Shown piece after piece: positions 10,364 through 22,355 of a DNA stretch of 64,000 bases. The notes beneath the pieces are model-generated. The model was given only the letters and a program-made list of their open reading frames with translations, was not told where the DNA came from and ran no database searches. The position numbers were made by a program, and so were the translations under genes. Source of the stretch: Fallopia convolvulus. Lineage: Eukaryota > Streptophyta > Magnoliopsida > Caryophyllales > Polygonaceae. The stretch covers positions 28,525,877 through 28,589,876 of the forward strand of contig OZ024719.1 in NCBI GenBank assembly GCA_964016875.1, written 5' to 3'. Every line of letters begins with the position of its first letter. The stretch's first letter is position 1.

Positions 10364-11713
10364 AAATTTCTCAAAGTCTTCGGGTGCCTTGCCTTTCCAA
10401 ATCTCCGTCTGCATCTCCACCACAAACTCAATTTCCGCTCCACACCCACCATTTTCCTTGGGTATGCTAGCAATTATAAAGGTTATATTTGCTACGATTG
10501 GGTCGCTAAACGCACCTATATTTCTCGGGATGTTATCTTCCATGAGAATGATTTTCCCTTTGCCCTAAATCCTGCCGGGTCTACTCCCACTCAGCCCAAC
10601 TCGGCCCATCCATCTGAAATTGCTACACTCCCTTCCTTACCTCTGCCTATCACTTCCCATCCCTTTTCTAATGGGCCTAACTCTCCTGAGCCCAATATCC
10701 TCTCCTCCACTCCTGCTTCCTCTGAATCCAACTCTCCAAATTCTTTGCCCTCTCCACACGCCGCCACTTCCAACTCCTCTTCTGACTCTAATTCCCCTCC
10801 ACCATCTCCACACCACCAGCCCACGCATCCCATGAATACTCGGTCAAAATCCCACATTTTCAAACCCCTAGTCCGCACAGACGGAACTGTCCCTTGGCCT
10901 TCTCTTAACTACTCCTCTACTTCCACAACTCCGGATGAACCCTCGTCCTTCTCTATTGCATCCAAATTTCCCGAATGGCGCAACGCCATGGATGAGAAAT
11001 TCCAAGCCCTACTCCACACCAAAACATGGTCCCTTGTCCCACGAAGTGCCTCCACTAACGTCCTTGGCGTCAAGTGGGTTTTTAAAACTAAGCGCCATGC
11101 TAATGGCAATATCGAGCGACGCAAGGCGCGCTTGGTAGCGAAAGGCTTTCACCAAATCCCAGGCCTTGACTATGAAGAAACTTTTAGCCCGGTAGCCAAA
11201 CCATCCACCATTCGCCTCCTCCTCGCCCTCGCCTCGATGCATCGGTGGCCGGTCTGTCAACTCGACATCTCCAATGCCTTCTTACACGGGACCTTGGAAG
11301 AGGACGTTTTCATATGTCAACCGCCAGGTTTTGTTAATCCTTCATTTCCCGATTATGTTTGCAAACTCCACAAATCACTTTACGGTTTAAAACAAGCCCC
11401 TCGCGCTTGGTTTTCTAAACTTTCCGACTCCTTGATTAGCATGGGTTTCTCCCCCTCCCAATCCGACACTTCACTTTTCTCATATCGCCAAGGGAACCGA
11501 TCAATCTTCATACTGGTTTATGTTGATGACCTGCTGGTTATTTCTTCTGGCTCTAAACTCTCTGATCAATTTGTAAGTGCCTTGTCTCAACAGTTTCCCG
11601 TCAAGGACCTCGGCGCTCTTAGCTACTTCCTGGGCATTGAAGCAAACCGCACCGAGGATGGCATTTCCCTTTGCCAAACCAAGTACATCAGGGATCTGGT
11701 TGAGCGAGCCTAG
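10364..11713 (+). pseudogene. Copia integrase C-terminus and reverse transcriptase
   Basis: In the same frame as the upstream integrase, with a Ser/Pro-rich linker around 10560-10840. The RT carries WVFKTKRHANGNIERRKARL, QLDISNAFLHG (first Asp), YGLKQAPRAW and the YVDD box (VYVDDLLVISS) at about 11517-11550, so the catalytic aspartates are kept. It stops at TAG 11711-11713 inside the region linking RT to RNase H. No intact polyprotein remains. Confidence 0.87.
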
Positions 11714-11829
11714 ATGGACAAGTCCAAGCCAGTTGCAACTCCAATGGATACCAAGTTTGTCTCTGACACCTCTTCCCACCCCCCTTTTCCTATCCCTTCA
11801 AATATTGTAGTATCGTCGGTGGGCTGTAG

Positions 11830-12476
11830 TATCTAGCATTCACGCGACCGGATATCTCGTTTGCTGTAAATCGCTTATGCCAATCAATGCACCAGCCCAC
11901 TGATAAACATTGGCAAGGCGTCAAACATGTACTTCGATATTTGAATTCCACCGCTGATCTCCAACTTCACCTTTCTTCCACCTCGAGCACCGTCCTCTCC
12001 GCATTCTCCGATGCTGATTGGGCGAGTGACCCCTCTGACCGACGGTCCACAAGCGCTTACTGCATCTTCCTGGGCTCTTCACTCATCTCTTGGACCTCCA
12101 AGAAACAACCGACCGTATCCCGCTCTTCCACCGAAACAGAGTATTGAGCGATGGCCATAGCAACTTGTGAAACATTATGGTTACATCTCTTCTTGCTGAA
12201 CTCAAGATCTTCCTGCCCACTGCCCCAATACTTTGGTGTGACAATCTTGGCGCAACTTACCTCACCGTAAACCCGGTTCTTCATCACCGCATAAAGCACC
12301 TCAGATTGGACTACCACTTCATCCGAGAACGCGTCAAGAACAAGTCTCTACAGGTTTCTTTTATCTCTTCCCAGGATCAAAAGGCAGATCTTTTAACAAA
12401 GGCGCTCTCAACCGGTCGCTTTACTCTTCTTCGATCCCAACTCGGCTTACACCCGACTCGGATCGCTGGAGGATAG
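11830..12476 (+). pseudogene. Copia RNase H, broken
   Basis: Fragments around 11830-12147 (SDADWASDPSDRRSTSAY, ..STETEY) and 12177-12476 (ILWCDNLGATYLTVNP, QKADLLTKALS) are the Copia RNase H domain. The acidic residues SDADW and ETEY are present. A TGA directly after the ETEY segment and a frame change break the domain. It ends against the 3' LTR at 12474. Confidence 0.82.
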
Positions 12477-12644
12477 TAGCACATCAAGCCCAATACAGCC
12501 CAATGACTAAATCCAGCCCATATAGTGTTGTCTTGTAATGGACAGTTGTCACTGTTCTAGAATATTAGATCCTTCTATATAACCATGTACAGAACCTATG
12601 AATGAATTCAAGGAAAGGTTATCCAATCTTATCACATTATACTA
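12474..12644 (+). repeat. 3' LTR of the Copia element
   Basis: A direct repeat of 8042-8213 with a few substitutions and small indels, ending TTATACTA. It is followed by the CGGTC duplication at 12645-12649. Confidence 0.88.
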
Positions 12645-12649
12645 CGGTC

Positions 12650-13200
12650 CTTTCAGAATTCTCGATTTTCTTCCATCAAGAGGAAATGATAAGGGTTTGT
12701 TTAGCATTGGAACCTCGATAGCTAAAATGTCAATTCCACGAAGCTATTCACTAATTTCTTTTAGCTATGGACTTAGTCTAGTTGACTGACTAATGGTGTT
12801 TTTCTAAGGATACCCCTTTCAAGTATTGATATTATTATGTCAGGATATATATAATTAAATCAAATGATAATAAATGTTCCTTTTTTAGGATCCTGCTAGT
12901 GTGCGCAGAGTATTCACTTGATGCCGGTGTTATCTCTATTTAAGTATAATAGAAAGCAACTTCTTTAAAGATGCTTCGTTCGTATACGTGTTATCTTTTC
13001 TGCAAACTGCTAAATTTAATAAAGTTCTGTTCACTTGTGTGCTAAGATCATGTCTTAGTTTGCAGTTAGTCTTTCTGCTTGAATCCGGTCTACGTAACCG
13101 AATTTACGATGACTAATCTATCTTTATTTATGTTCTTGTTTTGCAAGAATGAGTTTTCCTCTAAAGGTTTATACTGAACCAATGAACCATATATGATAAT
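12650..13200. other. Intergenic, no gene seen
   Basis: AT-rich sequence between the Copia element and the 3' end of the receptor kinase gene. Only short ORFs without recognisable content are present. The part beyond about 13200 is likely the kinase gene's 3' UTR or terminator region. Confidence 0.5.
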
Positions 13201-13551
13201 GATATTCAAATTTTCCAGAGAAATTGGAGGTGTGGAAGAACTCAATTAAAATACAAGCTAAAGGTTATGCCATGGTATAACTAGCTAGCCCTCCCAGATA
13301 CACAAGTTTCTCTATCAATCTTACAATGGTTACACATATGAAAAACCCTTTCTTTTTCATTCCGAAAAGAAAATAACTTATTTTCCAACTAAAACCTGTG
13401 AAGCCAGCAATTTTTATTGTGGCGCATCCAGCTTGAATGAACTCCACTGATTACAACCGATCTGCGAGTAAAATTCTACATACAGAGCAAGAATATATTG
13501 CATTTGCATATGGACAAACACTAGACAAACTGAAAACAACTTTCTTGAATC

Positions 13552-16500
13552 CTATAATAATATGCCATTTACTGGTGATGTGCTAAATACAGGCTTGTCC
13601 TTGTCCTTGTCAGCAGCAGCGATGCTGCAGCTTTTCCTCCTCGGCTTGGCCTCTCCAAGCATGGTGATGACGTCTCTCATGGACGGGCGGTCCTTGGGGA
13701 GCTTGGCTGTGCAGAGGAGGGCGATCCTAAGAACCAAAGTCATCTCCTCCTGAACATTCTTGCACTCACTTCCTAAATCTTGGTCTAAAACTTCCTCTAT
13801 TGGCCTATTGTTCATAAGCTTGCTTCTCACCCATTCCACCACATCCACCGACTCACCGAACTCGGGCTCTAGTGGCCTCTTCCCGGTGACTATCTCTAGC
13901 AGTACAACCCCGAAGCTGTAAATGTCAATCTTCTCGTCCACCTTCAAGGTGTATCCATATTCTGCATTCCATCATATATATGAAACATTGTGAGTATTAC
14001 TATTATCCCTGTTGTTCACCAAAGAATGTAATTAAATTTAGCATTTTGGCACAATTATTAAGGAAATCATTTTCAACAATAATATTGTAAACATTTCTTA
14101 ACAACATTAAAGGCCTTGCTAGAATGTTGAAAGTGTGTTGTTTGTACCTGGAGCAATGTATCCATAGGATCCTGCAACCATGGAAACTGTTTCGTTCTTC
14201 TTGATCATCATTCTCGCCAGTCCAAAATCAGCAATCCTAGCCTCAAGGTTGGCATCTAAAAGTATGTTGTTAGACTTGACATCTCGGTGGATCACAGGCG
14301 GGTTGCAATCATGATGAAGATAAGCGATCCCTTGAGCTATGCCAACAATTATATTGTATTTAGAAACCCAATCAACAAGCAGCTTCCCCCCTTGCTTACC
14401 ATGTAAAGCCTCTCCTAGATTCCCATTCTCCATATACTCATAAATCATCATGGCATCTTTGTTGTTATGCAGGAACCCAACTAACTTTACTATGTTTCTG
14501 TGCCTCAGTTTCCCAAGGAGATTCACCTCTCCTATGAGATCTTCACTATCACTACTATTCCCACTGCCTCCCTTCTCAATGTCACCGTTTGATCTCCATA
14601 GCTTCTTGACTGCCACAACCGAGCTCGCACGTGGCATCTCAGCCCTGTAAACCACCCCGGTCGCTCCCATCCCGATCACATTTGACTCCTTTATACATGC
14701 CAAAACATCGTTGCTGTTAAAGCTGACCCTTTGGAAGGCCATAAGCCTCCACGGCCATTCCCCATGGCTGCTCATCTCAAACCTCTCCTCGAAACAACTT
14801 CCGTTCGAATACCATCTCTTGTAAAGATTGTATGAACCGAATCCCGCTATCCCAACCGCCAAGATTGTGGAGATACCGATTAGCCAGCCGGCTATCATGT
14901 TCTTTGCTCTTAGACTTTTGTCAGATGATGAATCTAGAATGTTTCTAGAGCACGGTGGAAGAACACTTCCGCATAGACCTGGATTGCCAACGACATCACT
15001 CGGGTTTATCGTTCTGAGGATGCCGTTAGCTGGGACGGGGCCACTCAGATTGTTGTATGAAACATTGAAGGTTTCCAAGGCCGGTGAATTCCCAAAATGC
15101 TGTGGGATTTTACCCTCCAAGGAGTTGTTGGACAGGTCAAGAACGGCTAGGCTCGGCATCGTGGCAATCGAATCCGGGATCTGACCGGTCAGTTTGTTGT
15201 TCTTGAGGTTTAGACTCACTAGCCTCTCACAGGAAGCAATGCTGGCTGGTATTGTTCCAGTGAAGTAGTTTGATGACAGATCAAGGACCGAAAGAGATGG
15301 GCAGTCTTGTAATTGATCCGGGATCTCTCCTTTGAGACGGTTGTGGGCAACTATGAATGTTTGAAGGTTAGAAATGGAGAGGATTGTTGATGGGAGTGAA
15401 GATTGAAGGTTGTTTTGAGAAAGGTCAATGAAAGATAGTGATGGGGATGAGGAAAGATCATCCGGGATCTCACCAGAAAGATTGTTCTTTGCTACTTCTA
15501 ACCTCTGAAGCTGAGGTAGTTTTCCTAGGCCGACCGGGATCGAACCCGAAAGCAGATTGCTCTGCATTCTAACTCTAACTAGTGAGGAGCATTTGGTTAG
15601 ACTGGTTGGGATTGGACCCGTGAAGCCATTATTGAAGAGAATGAGCTTAGTCAAATTACCTCCATTGCATAACCCATCTGGGATCTCACCAGAGAATGAA
15701 TTGGTAGAGACGTCAAGCCACTGCAACGGAGAGTTTCTTCCAAGATCACCCGGTAATGGACCAGTGAGCGAGTTGTTCCACAGCTCAAGGACTTGCAAAT
15801 GAGTCAACTCACCAATCCTGGGAGGAACTCCCCCGGTCAGCTTGTTGCACATGAGATTCAAGAGCTCCAAGTTCTTCAAATCAGCTATCTCCTCCGGAAT
15901 CTCACCGGAGAAGCTGTTGTCTGACAAGTCAAGAAGGACTAATTGAGACAGGCTCCCCATGGAAGACGGGATTTCGCCTTCAAGACTGTTCCTGTAGAGG
16001 AAGAGTGTGGCGAGCTTCGAAAGCTGCCCAATCTGAGAAGGAACTTCACCGCCCAGATTAGCAATGGCTAAGTCAAGGTACTTTAGACTAGTTAGATTTC
16101 CAAGCTCTGGCGGGATCCCGCCATCAAACTGATTGTACCCAAGAATCAGGGTCTCCAAGGACGACAGATGGCCGAGCTCCGGTGGGATCCGGCCGCTGAG
16201 ATTGTTCCCGGAGAGACCCAGGAACTCAAGCTTGTGCAAGCTCTTGTAAGAAGCCGGAATTTGGGACTCGAAGAAGTTTCCCCTCAGATCCATCACTTTC
16301 AAGAGCGTCGCATTGCTGAGATCGAGCGGGAGGCTGCCTAAGAAGTCGTTCCCGGAGGCATTGAGATGGGTGAGCCCCGGAATGGCGCCGAGTCCCGGCG
16401 GGAAGCCGCCGGAGAATGAGTTCTGACTCAAGTCGACGATGGTCAAAGAGGTGAGATTGGCCAGTGAGTCGGGGAGGGAAGAGGAGAAGTCGTTGCATGA

Positions 16501-16806
16501 TAAGTTGAGAGAAGAAAGGCTGCTGAGTCTTGCCAAGTCGTGTGATATTTTGCCGCTGAGATTGAAATGGGAGAGATGAAGCCCTTCAACTGATCCTTGA
16601 TGGTTGCAGGTGATCCCTGTCCAGCTACAATGAGCTGAAGAGTTTGCTTCGACGACGTCCCAATCGTTGAGGTGACCAAGCGGGTCAATGATCCTGCCTT
16701 TGATTGATACAAGAATAGCTGGCTCGTCTTCTTCGGAGAATCCAAAGGAGAAGAAGAAGAGCAACACCAACAACACCAACTGGTGAGTGTTGAGGGTGAT
16801 CATCAT
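13552..16806 (-). CDS. MIK1: LRR receptor-like kinase, subfamily XI (MIK1/PXL2-like)
   Basis: Two exons: 16806-14148 and 13961-13552, with a GT-AG intron at 14147-13962 (186 bp). They join to 3069 nt, giving 1022 residues; the Glu codon of the activation-loop APE-type motif (residue 887) is split by the intron. Order: signal peptide (about 1-24), Cys pair HCSWTGITC, about 20 leucine-rich repeats, second Cys pair near 612, transmembrane helix (about 637-660), then kinase with GMGATG (about 712), VAVKK, HRDVKSNN (about 840) and DFG (about 860). All key catalytic residues are present and it is an RD kinase. The tail ends in STSPVNG. Members of this group sit in the plasma membrane and sense peptides; Arabidopsis MIK1 pairs with MDIS1 in pollen-tube guidance. 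The kinase assignment is firm; the exact orthology (MIK1 versus other PXY-like members) is my recognition of the sequence. Confidence 0.95.
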
Positions 16807-16844
16807 GGGGTCTTTATTGTTCTCTTGGTCCGTTTCTCACCTTT

Positions 16845-17027
16845 TCATGCTTTGCTCTGTTTCTTATGTGCAGAGCACTGAAACAGAGGAGTGGACGTTG
16901 GTTTCTTTGTGTGTTTTTGTGAGGAATTAATTGGATATGAGATTTGGGTGATGATTAGTAAACTAATTAAATGGAAATGGATCGTGAGATCTCGAGGGTG
17001 TTTGTGGAGAACAGCCTGTTCGAACAA
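16845..17027 (-). CDS. Possible upstream ORF in the receptor kinase leader
   Basis: A 60-codon ATG-initiated frame ends 38 bases before the kinase start codon on the same strand. If the transcript starts upstream of 17027, this uORF would be translated first and could reduce kinase translation. No promoter element was identified with confidence, and the peptide is not recognised, so this rests on position only. Confidence 0.25.
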   Translation of the reverse strand: MFEQAVLHKHPRDLTIHFHLISLLIITQISYPINSSQKHTKKPTSTPLFQCSAHKKQSKA

Positions 17028-17399
17028 GGAATAGGAAATTGAGAATATAGAAATTGAGAGGAAACTGGAAAGTTTGGGCTTATTCAGACAGAGTACGTAA
17101 ATGTGGTGAGAATGTGTGGTGTTGTTCTACTGACTGCTCTGTTATTTTTGTGTTGCTGAATTTTACACTAGCCGTAAGTTTACATGACAAATGGAACAAG
17201 GGAATTTGAGGAGCCGTTATTGTTGTGTTGCGTACTTGACCCAAAAGTTGACCCTAAACTAATGGAATATTTGGAATTACAAGTATCATTCATACAGTAT
17301 GTGCATCCCGAGTAAAGAGTAACTTCTAAGTATGACAAATATTCTAAATCAGAAGAGCATGGCTGCTTGCTTGGAGTCATCACTACTCAATGTTGTGTT

Positions 17400-18490
17400 C
17401 TACTTCTCTCACGGTTGCTTGGACACACATCTCATTAATAAATTAACTTAATTAATAAACACGAGTCCGTATACACACTATACAAGTAAATATGACGAAT
17501 GAAAGAGATTAATCGACATGATTAGTTACGCGTCAGATGACAGTAATAAAGAGTTGGATCACAAATATTAATGCAAAATTCTGCAGAAATGGATGATTGG
17601 TGGTGGACAGGACAGAATCTTTCCATGTTTAATACCCAGATGGATCAACCTAACTTCTATATGTTCTTCCACCTCGAAAATTTTCTATGTACTTCTCAAC
17701 TTAATTTAATTAGTTACATTAATCAAATTTTCCACTTATCCTATAACCACATTATTACTTACTTCACTTGCCCTATACTATAACTGAAGTAAATTAGTTG
17801 CAGAAACTTGGGTTGATTTGCAATGAAATAAATAAAATGATGATGAATGATTTCAATCATATAGGTAGGCTCCCCCGTCTCCAAAACCCACATTCCTCCC
17901 TCTTTCAAATCAAACAATTTTTTTCTAAAATTAAAATTAAAAAAAAAATAGTTCACATGCACACATGTGGCCCAGCACATACAAAAAGTTAACATGATCG
18001 ATCCATTTTTTATTCAAAAAACCAGTAACCATGTAGTATGATCTTCACTCATACGAAATGGATTTTAATATATTCACTAATTTCATATATTATAATATTT
18101 TAAAATCAGAAAAGTAGTTGCAGTGTGACATGGGTAGCATGTGAATGGCAGCTTCCCCTTCTTTCCTATTTCAAGTGTTATTGAGAGAGATACTAAACAA
18201 ATATATAATACCACTACGATCGATCAGTCATCAGTGCATATATATTGCCTCTTAAACCATTGAGGGTCACACTAGCACGATGTTACTCGTCACCTGTTTT
18301 TGCCTATACTCTTAACTTTAATTTCAACACTGATTTTTTTTTTGGTCGAATTTCAACACTGATTTGAGTTTAGCTTTATTTCATTAAGATTTTACGAGAA
18401 AGTAATTCATACAAATGAGCTAACTAACATTTAACACAACATACTATTTAAAGTGACTCTCTGTATACATTTTATTAAGGTTAAAGTCTA
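17400..18490. other. Intergenic, no gene seen
   Basis: AT-rich sequence upstream of the receptor kinase. Small ORFs here lack any recognisable domain. A duplicated 15-base word (TTTCAACACTGATTT) near 18322 and 18351 flanks an oligo-T run. Nothing else stands out; distal promoter elements of the kinase gene could lie at its left side. Confidence 0.5.
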
Positions 18491-18495
18491 AAAAT

Positions 18496-19907
18496 TTATT
18501 GATGAAGATCATTTACAATAAGATCAAAAATTCTGGAGAGGGAATGATCAAGCCAAACATTACAAAGAAGAGCTAGAGGCATGAGCCTACAAGCCTTGTG
18601 AGATACACAATATACATGCCGATGAACAGGGGCGGATCCAGGATTGTGTGTGTGTGTGGGGGGGATTTTGTACATAAATTTTTTTTTCAAACAAATTAAT
18701 CTAGTATAATTTTTTTTGGAAAGATTAAGCTAGTATAAATTAAGGTGTAAACAAAAATCAAACTAAAAATAGTTTAACATAAAAGTAGTACATATAAATA
18801 AAGATACATGATATTCTTTTAGAACTTTTCATTGAAAATACTTGTCATTTTAGTTTATTTTTTATTCAATAATACTTATCATTTGACATATTATACCTAC
18901 TTCTTTTATAATATTATCTTCATTAATTAAAAAATACACTAATTTATAATAGAGAGGAAAGATTTTCATAAAATTATTAATATTTAAGTTAAATTTGTTT
19001 AATTTTTTCATTTTAAAAATAAATTCTAAAACACTATACATTTCTGACCATATGAAGTAATACTCAAGTAGGAGGAAAAAACAGCCCAAAAAGTTTTAAT
19101 TTTTTTAAAAAGTACTACTAGTTTTGAGCATTTAGAATGACCATGGATAACTTAAAAAGTGGTAGTTAAAAAAAAAGTGATCGAGCAAATGTATTGTTCA
19201 TTAGTAGAGGTGCTGCGCCCACAACATCATGAAATCGAGAGACCTAATGGGCCATTCCCAAATTCAGGCTAAATGAGTCAAACCTTAAATGAGAATTGGG
19301 CCTATTTTTTAAAAAAAAATTAAACCAAAAATAAAAAAATATAGAAGTCTTCTTCTTCAACGTTCAATTCTCCATTAATGTCACCGAGCTCTTCCTAATT
19401 TCTGCATTTCACCCCCTCCTCCTCTAAAACTTCTTCTACAGCTTCTCCTACCCCGGGTTGTCTATGGGGGGGCGAAATTGATTTATTTTTAATTTTTTGG
19501 GCTCTTTAAGTAATACTCATTGCTCTTTCGGACGGATGTGGGGGCGGCCGCCCCCGCCCGCCTCCCCTTAATCCGCCCCTGCCGATGAACATGTGAGAAT
19601 TGAAAAGCTAGAAAAGAAGAAAGACAAAAAACTATATCAGAACACAAAAGATCTACATAAGAAAGAGTGGAAGAACAACTGCAGAGACGAGCAATAAGAT
19701 TCATATCATCCGATTCAATGATGAGGTGGGTCACATGCAATCTGGAGATGGCTTGAATTCAACAATAAATAGTAAGTGCTTCAGCTTGAGCAATATCCTA
19801 ACAACCTGCAAACTGATAGGTACCAAGCATGCTCAACAACCCATTTGAATCACTTAGAGAAGCACCCAAACAATCAAACCCATGGATCATAGAAGCATCA
19901 ACATTGT
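18496..19907 (-). pseudogene. RNase H-domain (RVT_3-type) pseudogene split by a transposon
   Basis: On the minus strand, fragments at 19907-19591 and 18617-18496 read together as the plant RNase H-like domain found in LINE-derived or free-standing ribonuclease H proteins. NVDAS, AEALT and IIESDD supply the three acidic positions, followed by FSHVHR and the usual C-terminal ending. Two in-frame stops (after FAGC and after TIYC) already break the first part. The domain is then interrupted by a 953-bp insertion at 18628-19580. It is non-functional. Confidence 0.7.
18628..19580. mobile_element. Mutator-type non-autonomous transposon
   Basis: The ends AGGGGCGGATCCAGGATT and, inverted, AGGGGCGGATTAAGG form short terminal inverted repeats. 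They are flanked by a perfect 10-bp duplication GCCGATGAAC (18618-18627 and 19581-19590). A 9-11 bp duplication points to the Mutator superfamily. The interior is non-coding and AT-rich. It sits inside the RNase H pseudogene. Confidence 0.75.
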
Positions 19908-19924
19908 GTTTATGGAAGATGTTA

Positions 19925-20300
19925 TGTGCATTAGCTTAGGATCTAGTCATGGGTCTAGAGACGTGAGAATTACTCTTAGAATCTATGGTGAATTATTTCG
20001 TCTTTGATAGAACCTCCTTCTAGGTTTTATTTAAAACATCGTTAATTAATATTCCGATTATCCTTCTTATTGTCTAATAGATCATATATGGGCTTTGGAA
20101 TACAAAGCTACTGAAATAATAAACCCTAATCTTATAAAATATATCTATACTAAAAGAAAAGACAATAATCTAATCTATAACTAAATATATAAATATCCAA
20201 ATTAAACTATATCCTAATTAAAAATAAAGAAATAAACGTAAATGGTCTTGCAAATCACGCATAATTCTCAGCCTAGATCTATTTGGATTGTATCATCACA
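19925..20300 (-). repeat. 3' LTR of the deleted gypsy element
   Basis: Minus-strand LTR starting TGTGATGATAC after a purine tract and ending GCACA. The last 45 bases match the 5' LTR remnant at 21043-21085. Start is approximate. Confidence 0.5.
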
Positions 20301-20513
20301 TCCCTTCTCGGCAATGAGCTTGTTCTCAAGCTCGACTGTAGGCACTTCAATCCAAAACAACCTTTTGCATTTGTGACCCCTATTTTAAGACTCGTCACAA
20401 TTAAATCACAATCCTTCAACTCTTCTTTATTGTAAATTTTGATCTTGTGAGTCGCTTGATAAACGAGGTAGAGGAACCCTTCTTACTAACACGCTAGTGT
20501 TAGTTGGTTGTGT

Positions 20514-21014
20514 TCATTGCACTTCGGTCATCACACTCGAACATTTATGACTTCTGTTCTTAAATTTTATGTTGATGGAATTAGGGATTGAGCTACTAAT
20601 CTTGGGAGTCAATGTCACAAACCCTTGTGAAATACCCTGTTTGCATTCTAATGTCTGAGCCATGGCTATCCCAAGGTTCCCTACTTGTTGCATCTCAATG
20701 CCAATCCTTATGTCTTCTTTTAATCTAGCAGTAAACAAACTCATTTGTTGCGATGGGGTCAAATTATCAATTCTAGTCAATAGTGACTAAAATTGATTAA
20801 AATATTCTTCAACTAATCTTGTGAGTTTGAGATTACCAATTCTTCAAATAGGTTGCTTCTATTTTGGCTTTTTGTGTTCTCATTGTAGAGACCCTTCCCT
20901 TTATGGAGAACTGATTTGGATAGTTTCTGCATAAACTCCTTCAACACCTTTCGTCTTGTGGTCATCTCCTCCACGAATGCTTCCCAACTTGACTTCCAAA
21001 TCAGTATCACCCAT
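20514..21014 (-). pseudogene. Gypsy gag fragments
   Basis: One frame (20780-20514) contains LTPSQQMSLFTARLKEDIR and the following helix, the typical end of the gypsy retrotransposon gag domain, with the MAQTLE motif. An upstream frame (21010-20813) is Lys-rich and holds the gag start. The frames do not join and no zinc knuckle or protease follows, so only a broken gag remains. Confidence 0.6.
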
Positions 21015-21091
21015 GACCTGTGACTCTAATAGCAAGTTATTTTGTGCCTTAACATAAGATCTAGTCATAGGTGTAGAGATTGTTGAGTCGA

Positions 21092-21241
21092 TGTTAGGAA
21101 CTCACGTTCATTAACACTAAAACATCGTCCTTAGTTTTGACAATGACAAACACCATGGGAACTAATGCCTATTGCAAAGTATTTCAGTATAACAGGTTGC
21201 GCGTCGCAAAAAAAAACAGAAAGACAAGTTCCCAAGGCATG
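21092..21241 (+). repeat. Left piece of an older SIRE-like LTR
   Basis: Starts TGTTAGGAACTC and resembles the beginning of the LTR at 21242 (GACAATGACAAACACCATGGG). It is cut at 21241 by the SIRE element and resumes at 42559. The same GTTCCC/GGGAAC words are present. Confidence 0.7.
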
Positions 21242-22302
21242 TGTTGGGACGTTGTTGGGACCTCTGGTTCTAAACAACGGATCAACGATGCCATTCTCCG
21301 AGTTTTGATAATGACAAACACCATGAGGAACTAATGTGGTTTGTTCAAGTATTTCTAAGGAACGCATGTACAACCAAGAACTCTCATGAATGACCAAAAG
21401 CCACAGAAGCTCACAATGCAGAAATTCCCATCAAGGGAACTCTGAAGAGGAAAGTTCCCATGCAATGGGAACTCCCAGGAATGATCAAGAGAACACAAGC
21501 TTACAACGATGAAGAGTTTCCATCAAGGAAACTCTGAAGAAGACAGTTCCCATGACATGGGAACTCACATGTGAGGACAACGACCGTTCAGCGCAGATCG
21601 CGGGATTCTGTCTTGGACAACCCGAAGGAACAGTCTGACAATCAGACTGTCACGCTTGATCCAACGGTCCGATTGATTCAAGAAGTTGACCTAGTTCAAA
21701 CCAAAGTCACATGTGAAGAAAGTACAACTTGGGCATCAAGCAAAGGGCATTTTGGACACAATTGAAAGATGTGATTGCCCAAGCTCACCTGGACTATAAA
21801 GCCAAATGAATAGTACTTGGATTGAGTACTTCTCCCAGAACTCACAAACACCCACACCAGAGAAAAGAAAGAAAAGGAAGAGAAGTCCCCACCGGCGAGT
21901 GTGTGATCTCGACGACGGTGAAGCCGAAGTTCCCAGGGGCAAGGGAATTGAGAAGTCGGTGTAAGGTTTGAGTTACTTATATTTTGTTGTTGTGAGCTTA
22001 GAAACTCAGTTGAGAGGATTTACTAGTGTTGTTAGAGTTAGGAAGAACTCGTAGGAACAGAGAAGTGTGAATCCGGCTGTTGTAACTAAGGAACAAAGCA
22101 ATCAATATAAGTAAGTCATTCAAAATCCTCCAAGCGGAGGTAGAGGTTTACCCATACAACTAGTTGGTTGTAGTGGAGTTCTTCTATAAGGGAACTGCGT
22201 TCTTTACTGCTTTTTATACTTGCGCTTAATTTACTTCTGCTGCCTTGGGAACAACTTAATAGCCAGTTCCCAAGCTCTTTGCTAACGGTTTACGATCCAA
22301 CA
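21242..22302 (+). repeat. 5' LTR of the SIRE element
   Basis: A 1061-bp direct repeat of 41492-42553. It begins TGTTGGGACG and ends GATCCAACA. It contains near-perfect palindromes built on AGTTCCC..GGGAACT at 21453-21473 and 21545-21565. Confidence 0.93.
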
Positions 22303-22304
22303 AT

Positions 22305-22315
22305 TGGTATCAGAG
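22305..22315 (+). other. Primer binding site, tRNA-Met type
   Basis: TGGTATCAGAG lies two bases after the LTR end, the normal Copia primer site. Confidence 0.88.
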
Positions 22316-22355
22316 TAGGTTTGCTCTAGATTTGTGTTAGCATCGCAGGTATCAA

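Larger units (their letters stand above)
8042..12644 (+). mobile_element. Degenerate Copia (Ty1) element, Ale/Retrofit-like
   Basis: A complete but decayed 4.6-kb Copia element: 5' LTR, tRNA-Met-type primer site, gag, protease, integrase, reverse transcriptase, RNase H, 3' LTR, in the order PR-INT-RT-RH. It is flanked by a perfect 5-bp duplication CGGTC (8037-8041 and 12645-12649). Several stops and a frameshift interrupt the single expected polyprotein, and the two LTRs differ at about eight or nine places by eye. Lineage is judged from the gag and RT style. Confidence 0.92.
19925..21091 (-). mobile_element. Deleted Ty3/gypsy element remnant
   Basis: In minus orientation: a 5' LTR end (21091-21043), a primer-site-like TTGCTATTAGAGTC, a start ATG at 21014, gag fragments to 20514, then a short pre-LTR segment with purine tract GAGAAGGGA and a 3' LTR (20300-19925). 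The LTR ends share CTAGATC.TA..TTA...GCACA. All of protease, RT and integrase are missing, so this is an internally deleted copy. Its 5' LTR is cut off at 21092, where a SIRE-like LTR begins. Confidence 0.65.

Noticed and set aside
18322..18370. 15-base duplication flanking an oligo-T run
   Set aside because: Could be a target duplication around a 5'-truncated retroposon, but the insert is only about 14 bases; replication slippage is as likely.
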